Shown piece by piece: positions 32,081-42,195 of a DNA stretch of 64,000 nucleotides (position 1 is its first letter; each line of letters begins with the position of its first letter). The notes under the pieces are model-generated. The model saw only the letters and a program-made list of their open reading frames with translations, had not been told where the DNA came from and did no database searches. This DNA is from Pseudo-nitzschia pungens (taxonomy: Eukaryota > Bacillariophyta > Bacillariophyceae > Bacillariales > Bacillariaceae), in contig CM074763.1 in NCBI GenBank assembly GCA_037355855.1, positions 3,782,001-3,846,000 of the forward strand, written 5' to 3'. A program made the position numbers and the translations under genes.

Positions 32081-33484
32081 ATGGCGTCTAAAGGAACCAA
32101 ACAGAAACCCTTTCACTTTACACGAGAGGACTGGCCGGAAGATGCCACCACCGTGAAAATGAGTATCAACTCAGAAAAAGGAGGGGTAGCTTTCAGTGAC
32201 TATCTGAAGGTACTCACCGGCACTGAAAGACCGGAACTCTTTATCATCTGGAAAAGAGACTTTGACCAGAAAATTGCTGGCAATGACAAACTCCAAGGAG
32301 ACCAGAAACTGGACGTCCTCCAGAGGGTCCTCTCCAACGAGGCACTCTCTATCGTCCAAATGACTCTAGGCCGGTCCTACTATGCCGAACCAGGTCACAA
32401 GACACACAACAACAAACTGGTCCAAATGAGGATCCAGAAAGTCGCAATAACCGACCTAACCACAGAAGCTCCCGCTGACACGCCCAAGGAGCCGGTCGAA
32501 GGGAACTCCACCCAGAAAACCAACAAAACCAAACCGACTGCCACGGCAAAATCGGATGAGGAAACAGAGCCCGAGGACCTCGGCGCTCCAATCCCCAAAA
32601 AGAAGGTACCCGATGCCCTCACAAAGTACTACAAATCAGAGGAGTACAAGAAGGATGTCATCGAGGAATGCATGTATGCCCTTAAACTGAAAGTTTTCGG
32701 CAATGACATGAACGGGAAACGCTCCTACATCCTCCTACGCCGCTTTATGCGGGGGATGCGAGTCGACATGAAACATGGCATCCGCGCCTGGGCCAATCGA
32801 ATGGCCGAACTACAAAGCTATCTACCAGAATGCCTCTGGGAAAGTGGCGCCGCCACAGGAATGGCACCCTCCAGCTTCACTCACGACGAGATGAAGGAAA
32901 TTCTGGACACCAGCATGACCCACACCCAGAGGGACAAACTGGAACACATTGGATGGGACGTCTTTACCCATTCCTTCAACACCACGATCGACAAACTCGA
33001 AAACTTGGAAACCACCATCCGAAACGAAGAAGAACTTCGCAAACGGATCACCGAACTGGAAAAACAAAACGGTGGCACCAAGAAGAACTCCAAGGCCACT
33101 TCTGGGGGAGGAAACAGCAAGTCTCCCAACAAAAAGAAGCGCCCAATGGACAACAATAAGCAACTTTGCAAAACCTGTGGCAAGACCCACGCCGGCAAAT
33201 GCTGGAAACTAACCGGTGGCCCCTCCAAGAAGGGAAGGTTTGACCGGGAAACCCTCAACTTGCTCAAGGAGCACTTTGTGGCAAAAGAAGACTCAGATAA
33301 CGAGCAGTACCCCAAACCCCACTGGGGAAGGAACCTATCGAACCACGAGTACTCCTACGTACTGGCCACGGCCCAAGCTGACCACGAAGTCTCCGATGAC
33401 GAGATCGATATCTCTGAACGAGAACTCAAAGAGTACAGAAGAAAGTACAGAAAGACCTTTAAAAAGAAAGGATCCCACAACTGA
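32081..33484 (+). CDS. Gypsy A1 Gag
   Basis: 467 aa from ATG 32081 (MASKGTKQKPFHFTREDWPE). It has an Ala/Thr/Glu-rich linker at about 125-170, then a helical capsid-like part (IEECMYALKLKVFGND, RSYILLRRFMRGMRVDMKHG). A coiled-coil-prone stretch lies at about 300-335. A short zinc knuckle CKTCGKTHAGKC (CX2CX3HX3C) lies at about 365, followed by an acidic/basic tail ending FKKKGSHN. The stop TGA at 33482-33484 is immediately followed by the pol ATG, in the same frame. Confidence 0.92.
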   Translation: MASKGTKQKPFHFTREDWPEDATTVKMSINSEKGGVAFSDYLKVLTGTERPELFIIWKRDFDQKIAGNDKLQGDQKLDVLQRVLSNEALSIVQMTLGRSYYAEPGHKTHNNKLVQMRIQKVAITDLTTEAPADTPKEPVEGNSTQKTNKTKPTATAKSDEETEPEDLGAPIPKKKVPDALTKYYKSEEYKKDVIEECMYALKLKVFGNDMNGKRSYILLRRFMRGMRVDMKHGIRAWANRMAELQSYLPECLWESGAATGMAPSSFTHDEMKEILDTSMTHTQRDKLEHIGWDVFTHSFNTTIDKLENLETTIRNEEELRKRITELEKQNGGTKKNSKATSGGGNSKSPNKKKRPMDNNKQLCKTCGKTHAGKCWKLTGGPSKKGRFDRETLNLLKEHFVAKEDSDNEQYPKPHWGRNLSNHEYSYVLATAQADHEVSDDEIDISERELKEYRRKYRKTFKKKGSHN

Positions 33485-36400
33485 ATGGTTGATACCATCC
33501 ACACCGGACCCCGGATCATCAACAGATTTGCGGACATCTGTGTGGAGGTATTGGACCACAAGGGAAGGGGGAGGATGCTCCGGGGCCTATTAGACTCTGG
33601 GTGCTCCAAATCCATCATACTACGGCAATTTGTCGACCGAAGTCAACTAACGAACCGAGACCAAAGATCTGTCACCTACAATACCTATGGGGGCAAGTTC
33701 AGAACCAGGTCTGCGGCTTCAGTGGGACTAAGGTTGATAGAATTTTCAAACTCCAAGACCATTAAATGGACCTTCCAAGTGGATGAATACCATCACCACG
33801 AGGAAGTACCCTATGACATGATCATAGGATCCGACCTAATGGCACAACTGGGACTGGATATAAAATACAGCTCCCGAACAATCGAATGGCAGGGCGACTC
33901 CATCCCCATGAAGGGAATGGGGGAGCTTACTGACCCGGACAAATGTGAGGCTGTATTCTTTGCCAACACACAAAGTCCAATCCTCCAACACGAGGAAGAA
34001 AGGCAAGCAAAGATCCTGGACGCCGACTACTCCAAAGTAGATATAGACTCCATGGTCAACGACCTGGAGATCACAGACGCGTCTAAGGAGGCCCTGAAGA
34101 AAACATTGAAGAAGTTCCCCACACTCTTTGGCGGAGGTCTGGGACTGCTCAAGAATATTGAACCGGTATCTATTGAACTCCAACCAGGGGTTAAACCGGT
34201 CAGGCAGAGGTACTATTCAGTACCCCATGCCTTTGAACAAGCACTCCGGAAGGAAATCAACAGGCTCTGTGACATTGGAGTCCTGGAGAAACTCCCCCAT
34301 GATGATGACTCACCATGGGCATCCCCGACGTTCTGTCAACCAAAGAAGACAGGGGACATTCGCGTCCTAACTGACTTTCGGAAGATGAACGCAGCCATCC
34401 AACGAAAACCATTCCCACTACCACGAATAGGGGAAACAATCCAAAGGCTACAAAAGTTCAAATCAGCTACGGCGCTGGACTTGTCCCAAGGATACTATAC
34501 CATCCCCATCTGCAAGGAGAGCCAAAAGATTTGCTCTACCATTTTACCATGGGGAAAGTATGCCTACAAGAGACTGGCACTGGGAATCGCATGCGCACCG
34601 GATATCTTCCAGTCCGTTATGATGAACCTACTCGGTGACCTGGACTATGTCCTGGTCTATATTGATGATATTCTCATCATCCAGAGGGAAGGGGAATCCG
34701 AACAGGATCACCTCAACAAAATCGATACAGTCCTACAGAGACTGGACGATGCCAGCTTCCGAGCCAACCTCAGAAAATCCTTTTTCATGCGAAAAGAAGT
34801 GGAATATCTGGGATTTCTGTTAACAACAGAGGGCATTCAGCCCCAGCCGAAGAAGCTGGAGGCGATGAAGCGCCTAGAAGCCCCCAAGAATACCAAGCAA
34901 CTCAAGATGTTTCTTGGAATGGTAAATTTCTACCGGGACATGTGGAAGCGACGCTCCCACATCCTGGCCCCCCTCAACAAACTCGCAGGGAAAAAGGGAA
35001 AAATGAACTGTTACTGGGGCCCAGCAGAGCAGAAAGCTTTCATGGAGGCGAAACGGATGCTCGCAGACGAAGCAAAGCTTGCATTCCCAGACTTTACGAA
35101 ACCATTTCATCTCTACTCAGACGCCAGCGACAGGCAACTGGGAGCAACTGTATGCCAAGATGGCAAGCCCCTTGGTTTCTACACCCGGAAGCTGAACTCG
35201 GCGCAGCTCAACTACACGGTTGGAGAGAAAGAACTCCTGGGCATAGTAGAAGGGCTAAAAGCGTTTGAAGGAATCCTAAGAGGACAAGATGTGATTATTC
35301 ACACAGACCACCTTAACCTGCTCTATCAGCAGATGCCCACCCAAAGGATGGTCCGATGGAGACTCCTCATGGAGGAGTTCCACCCCGTAGTCAAGCACGT
35401 TGCTGGCAAAGACAACGATGCAGCAGACGCACTGTCTCGCCTGGACATCACAGATGACCCAGCGGACACAGTGGAATGGCTACCACCAAATAAGCCCCTC
35501 ACCTACGCGGATAAGGAAGAGCACCTCCGGCAACTCCTATTCCCGCTTGGAGAAGCACCGGAAGAGTTCCAGGGCAATAGTGCATTCCCACTTGCCCCGG
35601 ACATGATTCAGTTCTACCAGCAAAAGGACACAGGAATCGTGAATGCTCTGGAAAAAGACAATCGACTGACCACCAAAATGGTGGAAGGTTACAACCTAGT
35701 CCACAAAGAAGGAAAGATTCTGATTCCCGACAAACTCAAGGACAGAGTCATGGAATGGTACCATAGCATGTTGGTCCATCCCGGAGAAAAGAGAATGGAA
35801 CAGAGCATTCACTCAGTGTTCACCTGGAAAGGCCTACGAAAGGACGTCCAGGACCTCTGTAAGCACTGCCACACGTGTCAGATGTTCAAAAAGAGTGGCC
35901 GGAAGAAGTATGGACTACTACCGGAGAAAGCAGTTGAGGTTACCAAATGGCAGAGGGTCAATGTTGACCTCTGGGGACCTGCAACTGTCCACAATAAAAA
36001 TGGCAAAGACTACCACATCCATGTTCTCACCATGGTGGACCCAGTGACCGGATGGTTTGAATTGGCCCATCTGAAGGACTCGCCAAATGCAGCAGAAACT
36101 CAACGATTGTTGGACAGTACTTGGCTAGCACGATATCCGCGCCCAAAGGAAATTGGCTTTGACGGCGGGAGTGAGTTCAAAGCAGAGTTCCAGGAGCTCT
36201 GCGACAACATGGGGATGAAAAAAAAGCCCAGTGGCGCTTGGAACCCACAATCCAACTCAGTGCTGGAACGAATCCACCAGGTCCTGAAGGACTGCCTATT
36301 GTCCTTTAACCTGGAACAAAGAGATCTCCACGAGAAGGACCCTTTTGAGGAATTCACCACCAAGGCAGCGTACGCCATCAGAAGTGCCATTCACACCACC

Positions 36401-36748
36401 CTGGGATATTCCCCAGCGCAACTGGTGTTTGGAAGGGACATGTTTATGCCTGTGAATTTCCCAGTGGATTGGGAAGCAATCCAAGCAAGGAAACAAAAGA
36501 GTATCCACAAGAGTAACACCCGGGAGAATCAGAAGAGGATTCCCCATGTCTACAAGGAAGGAGACTATGTCACCCTGGAAAGGAAGGGCATTGTTCCGAA
36601 ATTATCCTTCCCACGACAAGGACCTTACAAGGTGATCAAGGCCCATAACAATGGAACTGTGACTATTGAAACTGCTCCCTTTGTAACCGATCGGGTTAAC
36701 ATTAGGAGAGTGCACCCCTATTATTGCAGGGATCCTATTAAATCGTAA
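33485..36748 (+). CDS. Gypsy A1 Pol (protease, RT, RNase H, integrase)
   Basis: 1,087 aa from ATG 33485, or read through from Gag because the frames are the same. Protease: GLLDSGCSKSIIL. RT: ALDLSQGYYTIPI and VYIDDILII (about 34655-34680). RNase H: LYSDASDRQLGATVCQDGKP with YTVGEKELLGIVEGL and IIHTDHLNLLY. Integrase: zinc region with HPGEKR.. and CKHCHTCQ; then VDLWGPA, FDGGSEF and SNSVLERIH carry the DDE acids. It ends in a KVIKAHNNGTVTIE-type tail; no clear chromodomain. The order RT-RH before IN identifies Ty3/gypsy. All motifs are intact. Confidence 0.95.
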   Translation: MVDTIHTGPRIINRFADICVEVLDHKGRGRMLRGLLDSGCSKSIILRQFVDRSQLTNRDQRSVTYNTYGGKFRTRSAASVGLRLIEFSNSKTIKWTFQVDEYHHHEEVPYDMIIGSDLMAQLGLDIKYSSRTIEWQGDSIPMKGMGELTDPDKCEAVFFANTQSPILQHEEERQAKILDADYSKVDIDSMVNDLEITDASKEALKKTLKKFPTLFGGGLGLLKNIEPVSIELQPGVKPVRQRYYSVPHAFEQALRKEINRLCDIGVLEKLPHDDDSPWASPTFCQPKKTGDIRVLTDFRKMNAAIQRKPFPLPRIGETIQRLQKFKSATALDLSQGYYTIPICKESQKICSTILPWGKYAYKRLALGIACAPDIFQSVMMNLLGDLDYVLVYIDDILIIQREGESEQDHLNKIDTVLQRLDDASFRANLRKSFFMRKEVEYLGFLLTTEGIQPQPKKLEAMKRLEAPKNTKQLKMFLGMVNFYRDMWKRRSHILAPLNKLAGKKGKMNCYWGPAEQKAFMEAKRMLADEAKLAFPDFTKPFHLYSDASDRQLGATVCQDGKPLGFYTRKLNSAQLNYTVGEKELLGIVEGLKAFEGILRGQDVIIHTDHLNLLYQQMPTQRMVRWRLLMEEFHPVVKHVAGKDNDAADALSRLDITDDPADTVEWLPPNKPLTYADKEEHLRQLLFPLGEAPEEFQGNSAFPLAPDMIQFYQQKDTGIVNALEKDNRLTTKMVEGYNLVHKEGKILIPDKLKDRVMEWYHSMLVHPGEKRMEQSIHSVFTWKGLRKDVQDLCKHCHTCQMFKKSGRKKYGLLPEKAVEVTKWQRVNVDLWGPATVHNKNGKDYHIHVLTMVDPVTGWFELAHLKDSPNAAETQRLLDSTWLARYPRPKEIGFDGGSEFKAEFQELCDNMGMKKKPSGAWNPQSNSVLERIHQVLKDCLLSFNLEQRDLHEKDPFEEFTTKAAYAIRSAIHTTLGYSPAQLVFGRDMFMPVNFPVDWEAIQARKQKSIHKSNTRENQKRIPHVYKEGDYVTLERKGIVPKLSFPRQGPYKVIKAHNNGTVTIETAPFVTDRVNIRRVHPYYCRDPIKS

Positions 36749-36766
36749 CAGTACCATGGAGGAGTA

Positions 36767-36954
36767 TGCCGTGCACCAAAATACAGTCACGAGTACACAC
36801 AGGACTGGATTAAGGATAAGGATAAAACAATCGGCGAGTCGATAGAATCGCTGATTCGGAAGGCTCTTAGAACTGTAGCAAATAGACTAACCAATAGAGC
36901 TCACAATTTGCATATCACTACTATTCTAATCACTAGTAGACCCGGGGTATGGCA
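36767..36954 (+). repeat. Gypsy A1 3' LTR
   Basis: 188 bp; matches the 5' LTR except acacagg for acacggg and one A fewer in an A run. Confidence 0.94.
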
Positions 36955-37922
36955 TCTCGGTCTACGACAATGATGACCATTCCGACAGCGTTAAAATTCC
37001 CCTCTTCACCGACAAAGGAGGTCTAGAAGAGTTACTCCACACCGAAGAGGCCTTCCTGAACGCAGCAGAAGATCTAGGGGTACAGGACTCAGCGCTCATC
37101 CGATACTTCGGACGCTGCTTATGTGTTAGCGCCCAAACCGAATGGAGAGCCCTGACACGAAGCACCAGACCAAATGGACAAAGATTATATCCACTTACAA
37201 GACAAGGATTCAATTCAGCCTTTGCAGCCTTTATCAAGTACTACTGCAATGCGGAAGATGCTAGGGATCTCATGCACATCTACCTCCGAAGCCCGGCATG
37301 CAAAAAGAAAATAGAGTCCACCTGCAAAGACCACAACGATCGACTCCTTACTCTCATGAAATATACAGCAAAATTACATGGATATGTAAACAACCTTGAC
37401 CATCTCCAGCAAGTTACCATTCTCTTACACAGCTACCCGAACTCCTGGATTGAAGACTATGTACGCATCCACCAAGGGGTCACTCCGAACACCACTACTC
37501 AGTTCATTGTCGACCACATGAGCAGTCTCGACCGGCTCAGCAAACAAAAGAACAACAAGAATAATGGAAGACGTTCCGGCAATTCTAATAGTTCCAACAA
37601 CAATAACAAAAAGCGCTCTGGCAACCAAAAGAATAATCCCAAGAGCAAAAAGAAATCCAACCCCTGCCGTATCCAAGGACATAACCACGACTGGTCCGAA
37701 TGTCCCAGAAACAAATACTCAAAGAACTACAAAGGGCCCAGCAACAAAGCCCATGGCGCCACTTCCAGTCCTCCTGAAACCTTCCACTCACATACTCATG
37801 ATCTTTCCGGCAGTAATGAGTCTTTCCAAGCCCACATGAAGGCAGCGATGGAATCCTATCACTCGGACTTTGGCGGCCGAACAGAAAGGAGCATTGATGG
37901 TGAGCTCATTTGGCTCCCATGA

Positions 37923-40900
37923 TTGCAGCAGCAATCCTCCAAGAGACCCAAAGGTCCACCAAAACCAGCAATCACCTTGCCTCCGGCGCCACAGGCCCTG
38001 GATGCCAGTCCAGCACAGCTGACTGGGATGACGCAAGGAGGAGATCTCCCGGAGAAAAAGGGGAAGGAACCTACAGGATGGAGTCCTGTTGAGCGCTTAG
38101 CAACGACTGCAACAGCAGCACAACCTGCAACAGCAGCAAAAACAGTTCGATTCTCAGAACAGAGCAATACGAACATGGATACGAATCGAATACCGAATCG
38201 ATCCAAGGGTACAACAGACGCGAAAGATAGTACAGCAGCAATAAATAGACCACTCGTGTCCTTGGCAAGAAATTGGTCCACAGGTACAGCAAAAAACCTC
38301 TATTGCAATACCCAAAACTCCAAAGACTACACCAAAGGAGGTGCGCTGGAGCAAAATTATTTAAAGCTGCTGTCGACTACTGGAAATCCAGTAGAACAGG
38401 CATCCCCGAATAAGAGCAACGTGGCTCCCATTCTTTTAACTAACGTACAGTACATACAAGGCATACCAACAAAAACAAGACCACTACTCGCACTACTAGA
38501 TAGTGGATCATCTGGAACCCTAATCAACAAAAGGGCTCTGCCATTTGGCACACTACCGATCAGAAGCAAGCATCGAGTCATAACTACTACAGCAAATGGG
38601 AACTTCGACACTACAGAATACGTCATCATGAAGAACCTCAACCTACAAGAGTTTGGCAACTACACGATCGACAAAGCAAGACTCTTCCATTCACCCGACT
38701 GCAGATATGATCTAATACTAGGCAGAGACTTCCTCCACCTAGCACAGATCAACCTCCTATTCAAAGAAGGAGCAGTCCAATGGATGGATCGGACTATTCC
38801 AATGAAAGATACAGCTCTATACCATGAGTCCGACTACACTACACTCATGGAAGAACTTGAAGACGCTGAACTCTTTGCTGATGATCTCTCCTTTGCCAAT
38901 CCATACAAGTCCAAAGTTATTCTCGACAGAGCCTACCAAGAAACAGATCCATCCACAGTTGCACAACAACAATCACACATGTCCAAAGCAGAGCAACAAC
39001 AATTCCAAGCAATACTAAACAAGTATCCCAATGTATTCAACGGCGAACTAGGAAAATATCCCCACAAGAAGATCTCTCTAAGACTGAAGCCCGGATCCAA
39101 GCCCATACACAAAAAGCCTTATCCAGTTGCATACAAAAGAGAAGACCTATTCAAAAGGGAACTCCAGAATCTCTGTAATGATGGAGTACTCAAGCGCTGC
39201 ACTGGACCGGCCGAATGGGCATTCCCAACCTTTATTGTTCCAAAGAAAGACAACAGAGTTAGATGGGTATCAGACTTCAGAGAACTCAATGAACTTCTTG
39301 AGCGCCGACCTTATCCCATACCTAGGATACAAGACATCATGAATAAGAGGGGCAAGTATACTCATTTCACCAAGATTGACTTGTCCATGCAATACTACTG
39401 CTTTGAACTAGACGACGCAAGCAAGAAACTCTGCACCATAGTCACACCATATGGTTGCTATGAATACCAAAGACTACCAATGGGAGTCAAAGTCTCTCCA
39501 GATGTTGCCCAGCAACTAATGGAAGATATCCTACAAGACACCGACTGCACTGTTTATATTGATGATATAGGCGTCTGGACCAATGGATCCTTTGACCTCC
39601 ACATGCAAACCATTGACAAGATTCTAAACCGGCTCAACGACAATGGACTCAAGTGCAACCCACTCAAGTGTGATTGGGCTGTACAAGAAACTGACTTCCT
39701 AGGCTACTGGATGACTCCCACAGCAGTTAAGCCATGGAGAAAGAAGATCAAAGCCATCTTACAAATGGATCGACCTCGCACCATCACTCAAGTCAAGTCC
39801 TTCCTAGGAGCAGTAGGATACTACAGAGATATGTGGCCTCGCAGGTCCCATGTCCTAGCTCCTCTCTTCGATATCACTGGTACTCCCAAGCAGACTCCTC
39901 AAGCAGCTACCATCAAAGCCAAACAAAGAAAAGCTCCTTCAGCTTTCACTTGGGGACCTGCTCAAGATAAAGCCTTTCAAGAGATGAAAGCAATGGTGGC
40001 AGCAGATGCGCTGAATACCTATCCAGATCTAAACAAGCCTTTTGAACTGTACACTGATGCCTCAGACCTCCAACTTGGCGCTGCCATAATACAAGATGGC
40101 AAGCCAATAGCCTATTGGTCCAAGAAACTATCTGATGCCCAAAAGAACTATACGACTATGGAAAAAGAACTCCTAGCAATTGTACTCTGCTGCAAAGAGT
40201 ACCGAAAAATGCTGCTTGGTGGTGTTATCAATGTATACACCGACCATAAGAACCTCACCTTCCGGACGCTCTCAGTCCAACGAGTCCTCCGGTGGAGACT
40301 ATTCCTAGAGGAATTCGGTGTAAACCTCACCTATGTTGAAGGCAAGAAGAATGTTCTTGCTGATACCTTCTCCAGGCTCCCCCGGATGGATCCACCTACT
40401 GTGGGGAAGAAAGAAGCCCTTGGTAAGGGCACTCTTATCGATTTCTTGAAACTTGAAGTCCCTGAACAAGATGAAGAACTGTTTTTAACAGAGTTCCCGA
40501 ACCCATTCCAGCACTTATGCAATGACGCAGACCAGGAGTTATACTCCTGTTTGCTGAACAATGAGTGTTTAGTCAACCTACCAAATAATCAAGACATGGA
40601 ATGTCCGGTTAACTATAACAAGATATACCTCCATCAGCAGAAGGATCCAACCATCAAGTTCAAGATTCAATCCAAAGCCTTCTTCTACCAAGAATTAGAA
40701 GGCAACAAGATACTTTGCTACGCGAATCAAGCCAATCCGGACTGCTGGAGAATCTACATCCCAGCATCCCTCATTAATGATACCATTAAGTGGTATCATC
40801 TTCTGTTGGGTCATTGTGGATCCACCAGATTACAACAAACTATATCAGCCCGCTTCTATGCTGATAATCTAACCAGCCTATGCAAGTCCTACATATGCCC

Positions 40901-41813
40901 AGACCACTGCGTCAAGTACAAGAATCAGAATGCTCAATATGGCAAGCTACCACCAAAGGAAGCGCCACTGTCCCCATTTCATGAAGTACATGTTGACTTG
41001 ATAGGCCCATGGAAAATCACAGCTCAAGGCAAGAACTACAACTTCAAGGCCTTAACTTGTATTGACCCAGTCACGAACCTTCTCGAAATCATCAGAATCA
41101 GAGACAAGTCCTCTCATCATGTATCAGACCAATTCAAGAATTGCTGGCTATCAAGATACCCAAGGCCTATGAGGTGCGTTCATGACAATGGTGGCGAGTT
41201 TCTAGGAGCTGAATTCCAAACCACTCTCAAGCAGTATGGGATACAAGCCATTCCAACCACAGTCAAGAACCCCCAATCAAACGCCATATGCGAGCGCGTC
41301 CATCACACAGTGGCTGATATCCTACGAGTTCTCGTGCATGTTAATCCTCCATAAGCAAACACCAGAGCCAGCCAGCTCATGGATAACGCCCTCGCAACTT
41401 GCATGCATGCGTCCAGATGCGCTGTCAATGCTGCCTTACAGGCATCCCCTGGATCCCTGGTATTCAATCGGGACATGCTGATAGATCTACCATTAACTGC
41501 CAACCTATTGGCATTGCAACAACTAAGGCAGCAAGGCATTAACAAGGCGCTACTCAGAGACAATGCCAAACGCAAGGAACATACCTTTCAACCCAATGCG
41601 AAGGTATGGATGCAAGAACCAGACCCAGACAAACTACAGCCACGAAAGACAGGACCATTCACTATTACCCAAGTCCACGACAATGGTACTGTTAAAATTC
41701 AGAAGACTCCAACGGTCACTGAAACCGTTAACTTTCGTAAGCTAACTCCTTATAAAGAGCTCCCAACAGACCATACTGAATCTGATGACTCAGTGATCCA
41801 TTGGACAGCCTAA
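37923..41813 (+). pseudogene. Gypsy B Pol with one nonsense codon
   Basis: The frame is open from just after the gag TGA. Protease: LLDSGSSGTLI. RT: KIDLSMQYYCFEL and VYIDDIGVW (about 39555). RNase H: LYTDASDLQLGAAIIQDGK and VYTDHKNLTF. Integrase: VDLIGPW, HDNGGEFLGAEF and SNAICERVHH. At 41352-41354 TAA replaces CAA (VNPP, stop, then ANTRAS..), as shown by the Gln in Gypsy C at the same place. After it the same frame continues to 41813 (VWMQEPDPDKLQPRKTG, then SDDSVIHWTA). The stop comes after the DDE core, so a truncated enzyme lacking about 150 residues would result. Confidence 0.93.
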
Positions 41814-41843
41814 GTATGGAATTCGTTCAATCATGGGGCACTA

Positions 41844-42147
41844 TGTGAGGAGCTAGCGTAGCTAGCAGTCACGATTGAATAATTAACCGAATCCCATATG
41901 GGAATCGAATATTATATATATCCAATCATGAATACATTTCGGTTGAGTCCCAGAAGGTGATATATGCCTAATCGTGGGAACCGACAGTGAATCAACATTT
42001 ATGGCAAGAGCATGCCAAAAATGTGACTATGCTCGGGACCTCAATTTTTATATGTTTCCATTCTTAATCCGCGTAACAATATTTCGTAAAGTATCTAAAC
42101 ATCACAATTTTCATACCACTCCGATATTTCTACTCTAGACCGTAACA
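41844..42147 (+). repeat. Gypsy B 3' LTR
   Basis: 304 bp; differs from the 5' LTR at about three sites (for example tgtgaggag for tgtgacgag). Right TSD is catgg at 42148-42152. Confidence 0.93.
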
Positions 42148-42195
42148 CATGGAACCAAACCAGCTCTAGTGTGGCAAAGGTTGTGTTCAACAGAG
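42148..42195 (-). pseudogene. 5'-most remnant of LINE-1 ORF2
   Basis: Encodes SVEHNLCHTRAGLVP, matching LINE-2 ORF2 around 56690-56730. Its left edge is the Gypsy B TSD and its right edge is the LINE-1 5' truncation point against Gypsy C integrase. Confidence 0.85.

Larger units (their letters stand above)
31152..36954 (+). mobile_element. Gypsy A1: intact Ty3/gypsy element
   Basis: 5,803 bp. LTRs 31152-31340 (189 bp) and 36767-36954 (188 bp) differ by one base and one single-base length change. TSD tctcg is at 31147-31151 and 36955-36959. Gag and Pol are both uninterrupted apart from the conserved TGA between them. A purine-rich ggaggagta precedes the 3' LTR. It is among the youngest insertions in the stack because nothing has inserted into it. 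Confidence 0.95.
31071..37922 (+). pseudogene. Gypsy B Gag, split by Gypsy A1
   Basis: Coding pieces are 31071-31151 (27 codons, MAGIYREPPVSYKSS) and 36960-37922 (320 codons, starting VYDNDDHSDSVKIPLF, then TGA). They rejoin in frame once Gypsy A1 and one TSD copy (tctcg) are removed, giving 347 aa against 352 aa for Gypsy C Gag. The C-terminal part is Asn/Lys-rich with a putative zinc motif CRIQGHNHDWSEC. TGA at 37920-37922 is followed at once by open pol frame in the same phase. The only lesion is the insertion. Confidence 0.9.
30647..42147 (+). mobile_element. Gypsy B: Ty3/gypsy element interrupted by Gypsy A1
   Basis: LTRs 30647-30950 and 41844-42147 (304 bp each, about three differences) run TGTGAC..GTAACA. 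TSD catgg is at 30642-30646 and 42148-42152, inside LINE-1 ORF2. Internal order is gag, then pol with PR, RT, RH and IN. Coding sequence is close to Gypsy C, but the LTRs are clearly different in sequence and length. Gag is split by Gypsy A1 and pol has one nonsense change. Confidence 0.93.
24115..42195 (-). mobile_element. LINE-1: 5'-truncated LINE, cut by non-autonomous copy 2 and Gypsy B
   Basis: Its own pieces are 24115-27700, 29422-30646 and 42153-42195. The TSD is about aggatatca at 24106-24114 and 42196-42204, inside the Gypsy C integrase. The 5' end stops within ORF2 at SVEHNLCHTRAGLVP, so it is a typical 5'-truncated LINE insertion. The 3' end is a TAT/TTA repeat. Confidence 0.88.

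Noticed and set aside
32171..33618. Several minus- and plus-strand frames of 60-144 residues across Gypsy A1 gag.
   Set aside because: Antisense or shifted shadows of the gag frame; not conserved as frames in Gypsy A2.
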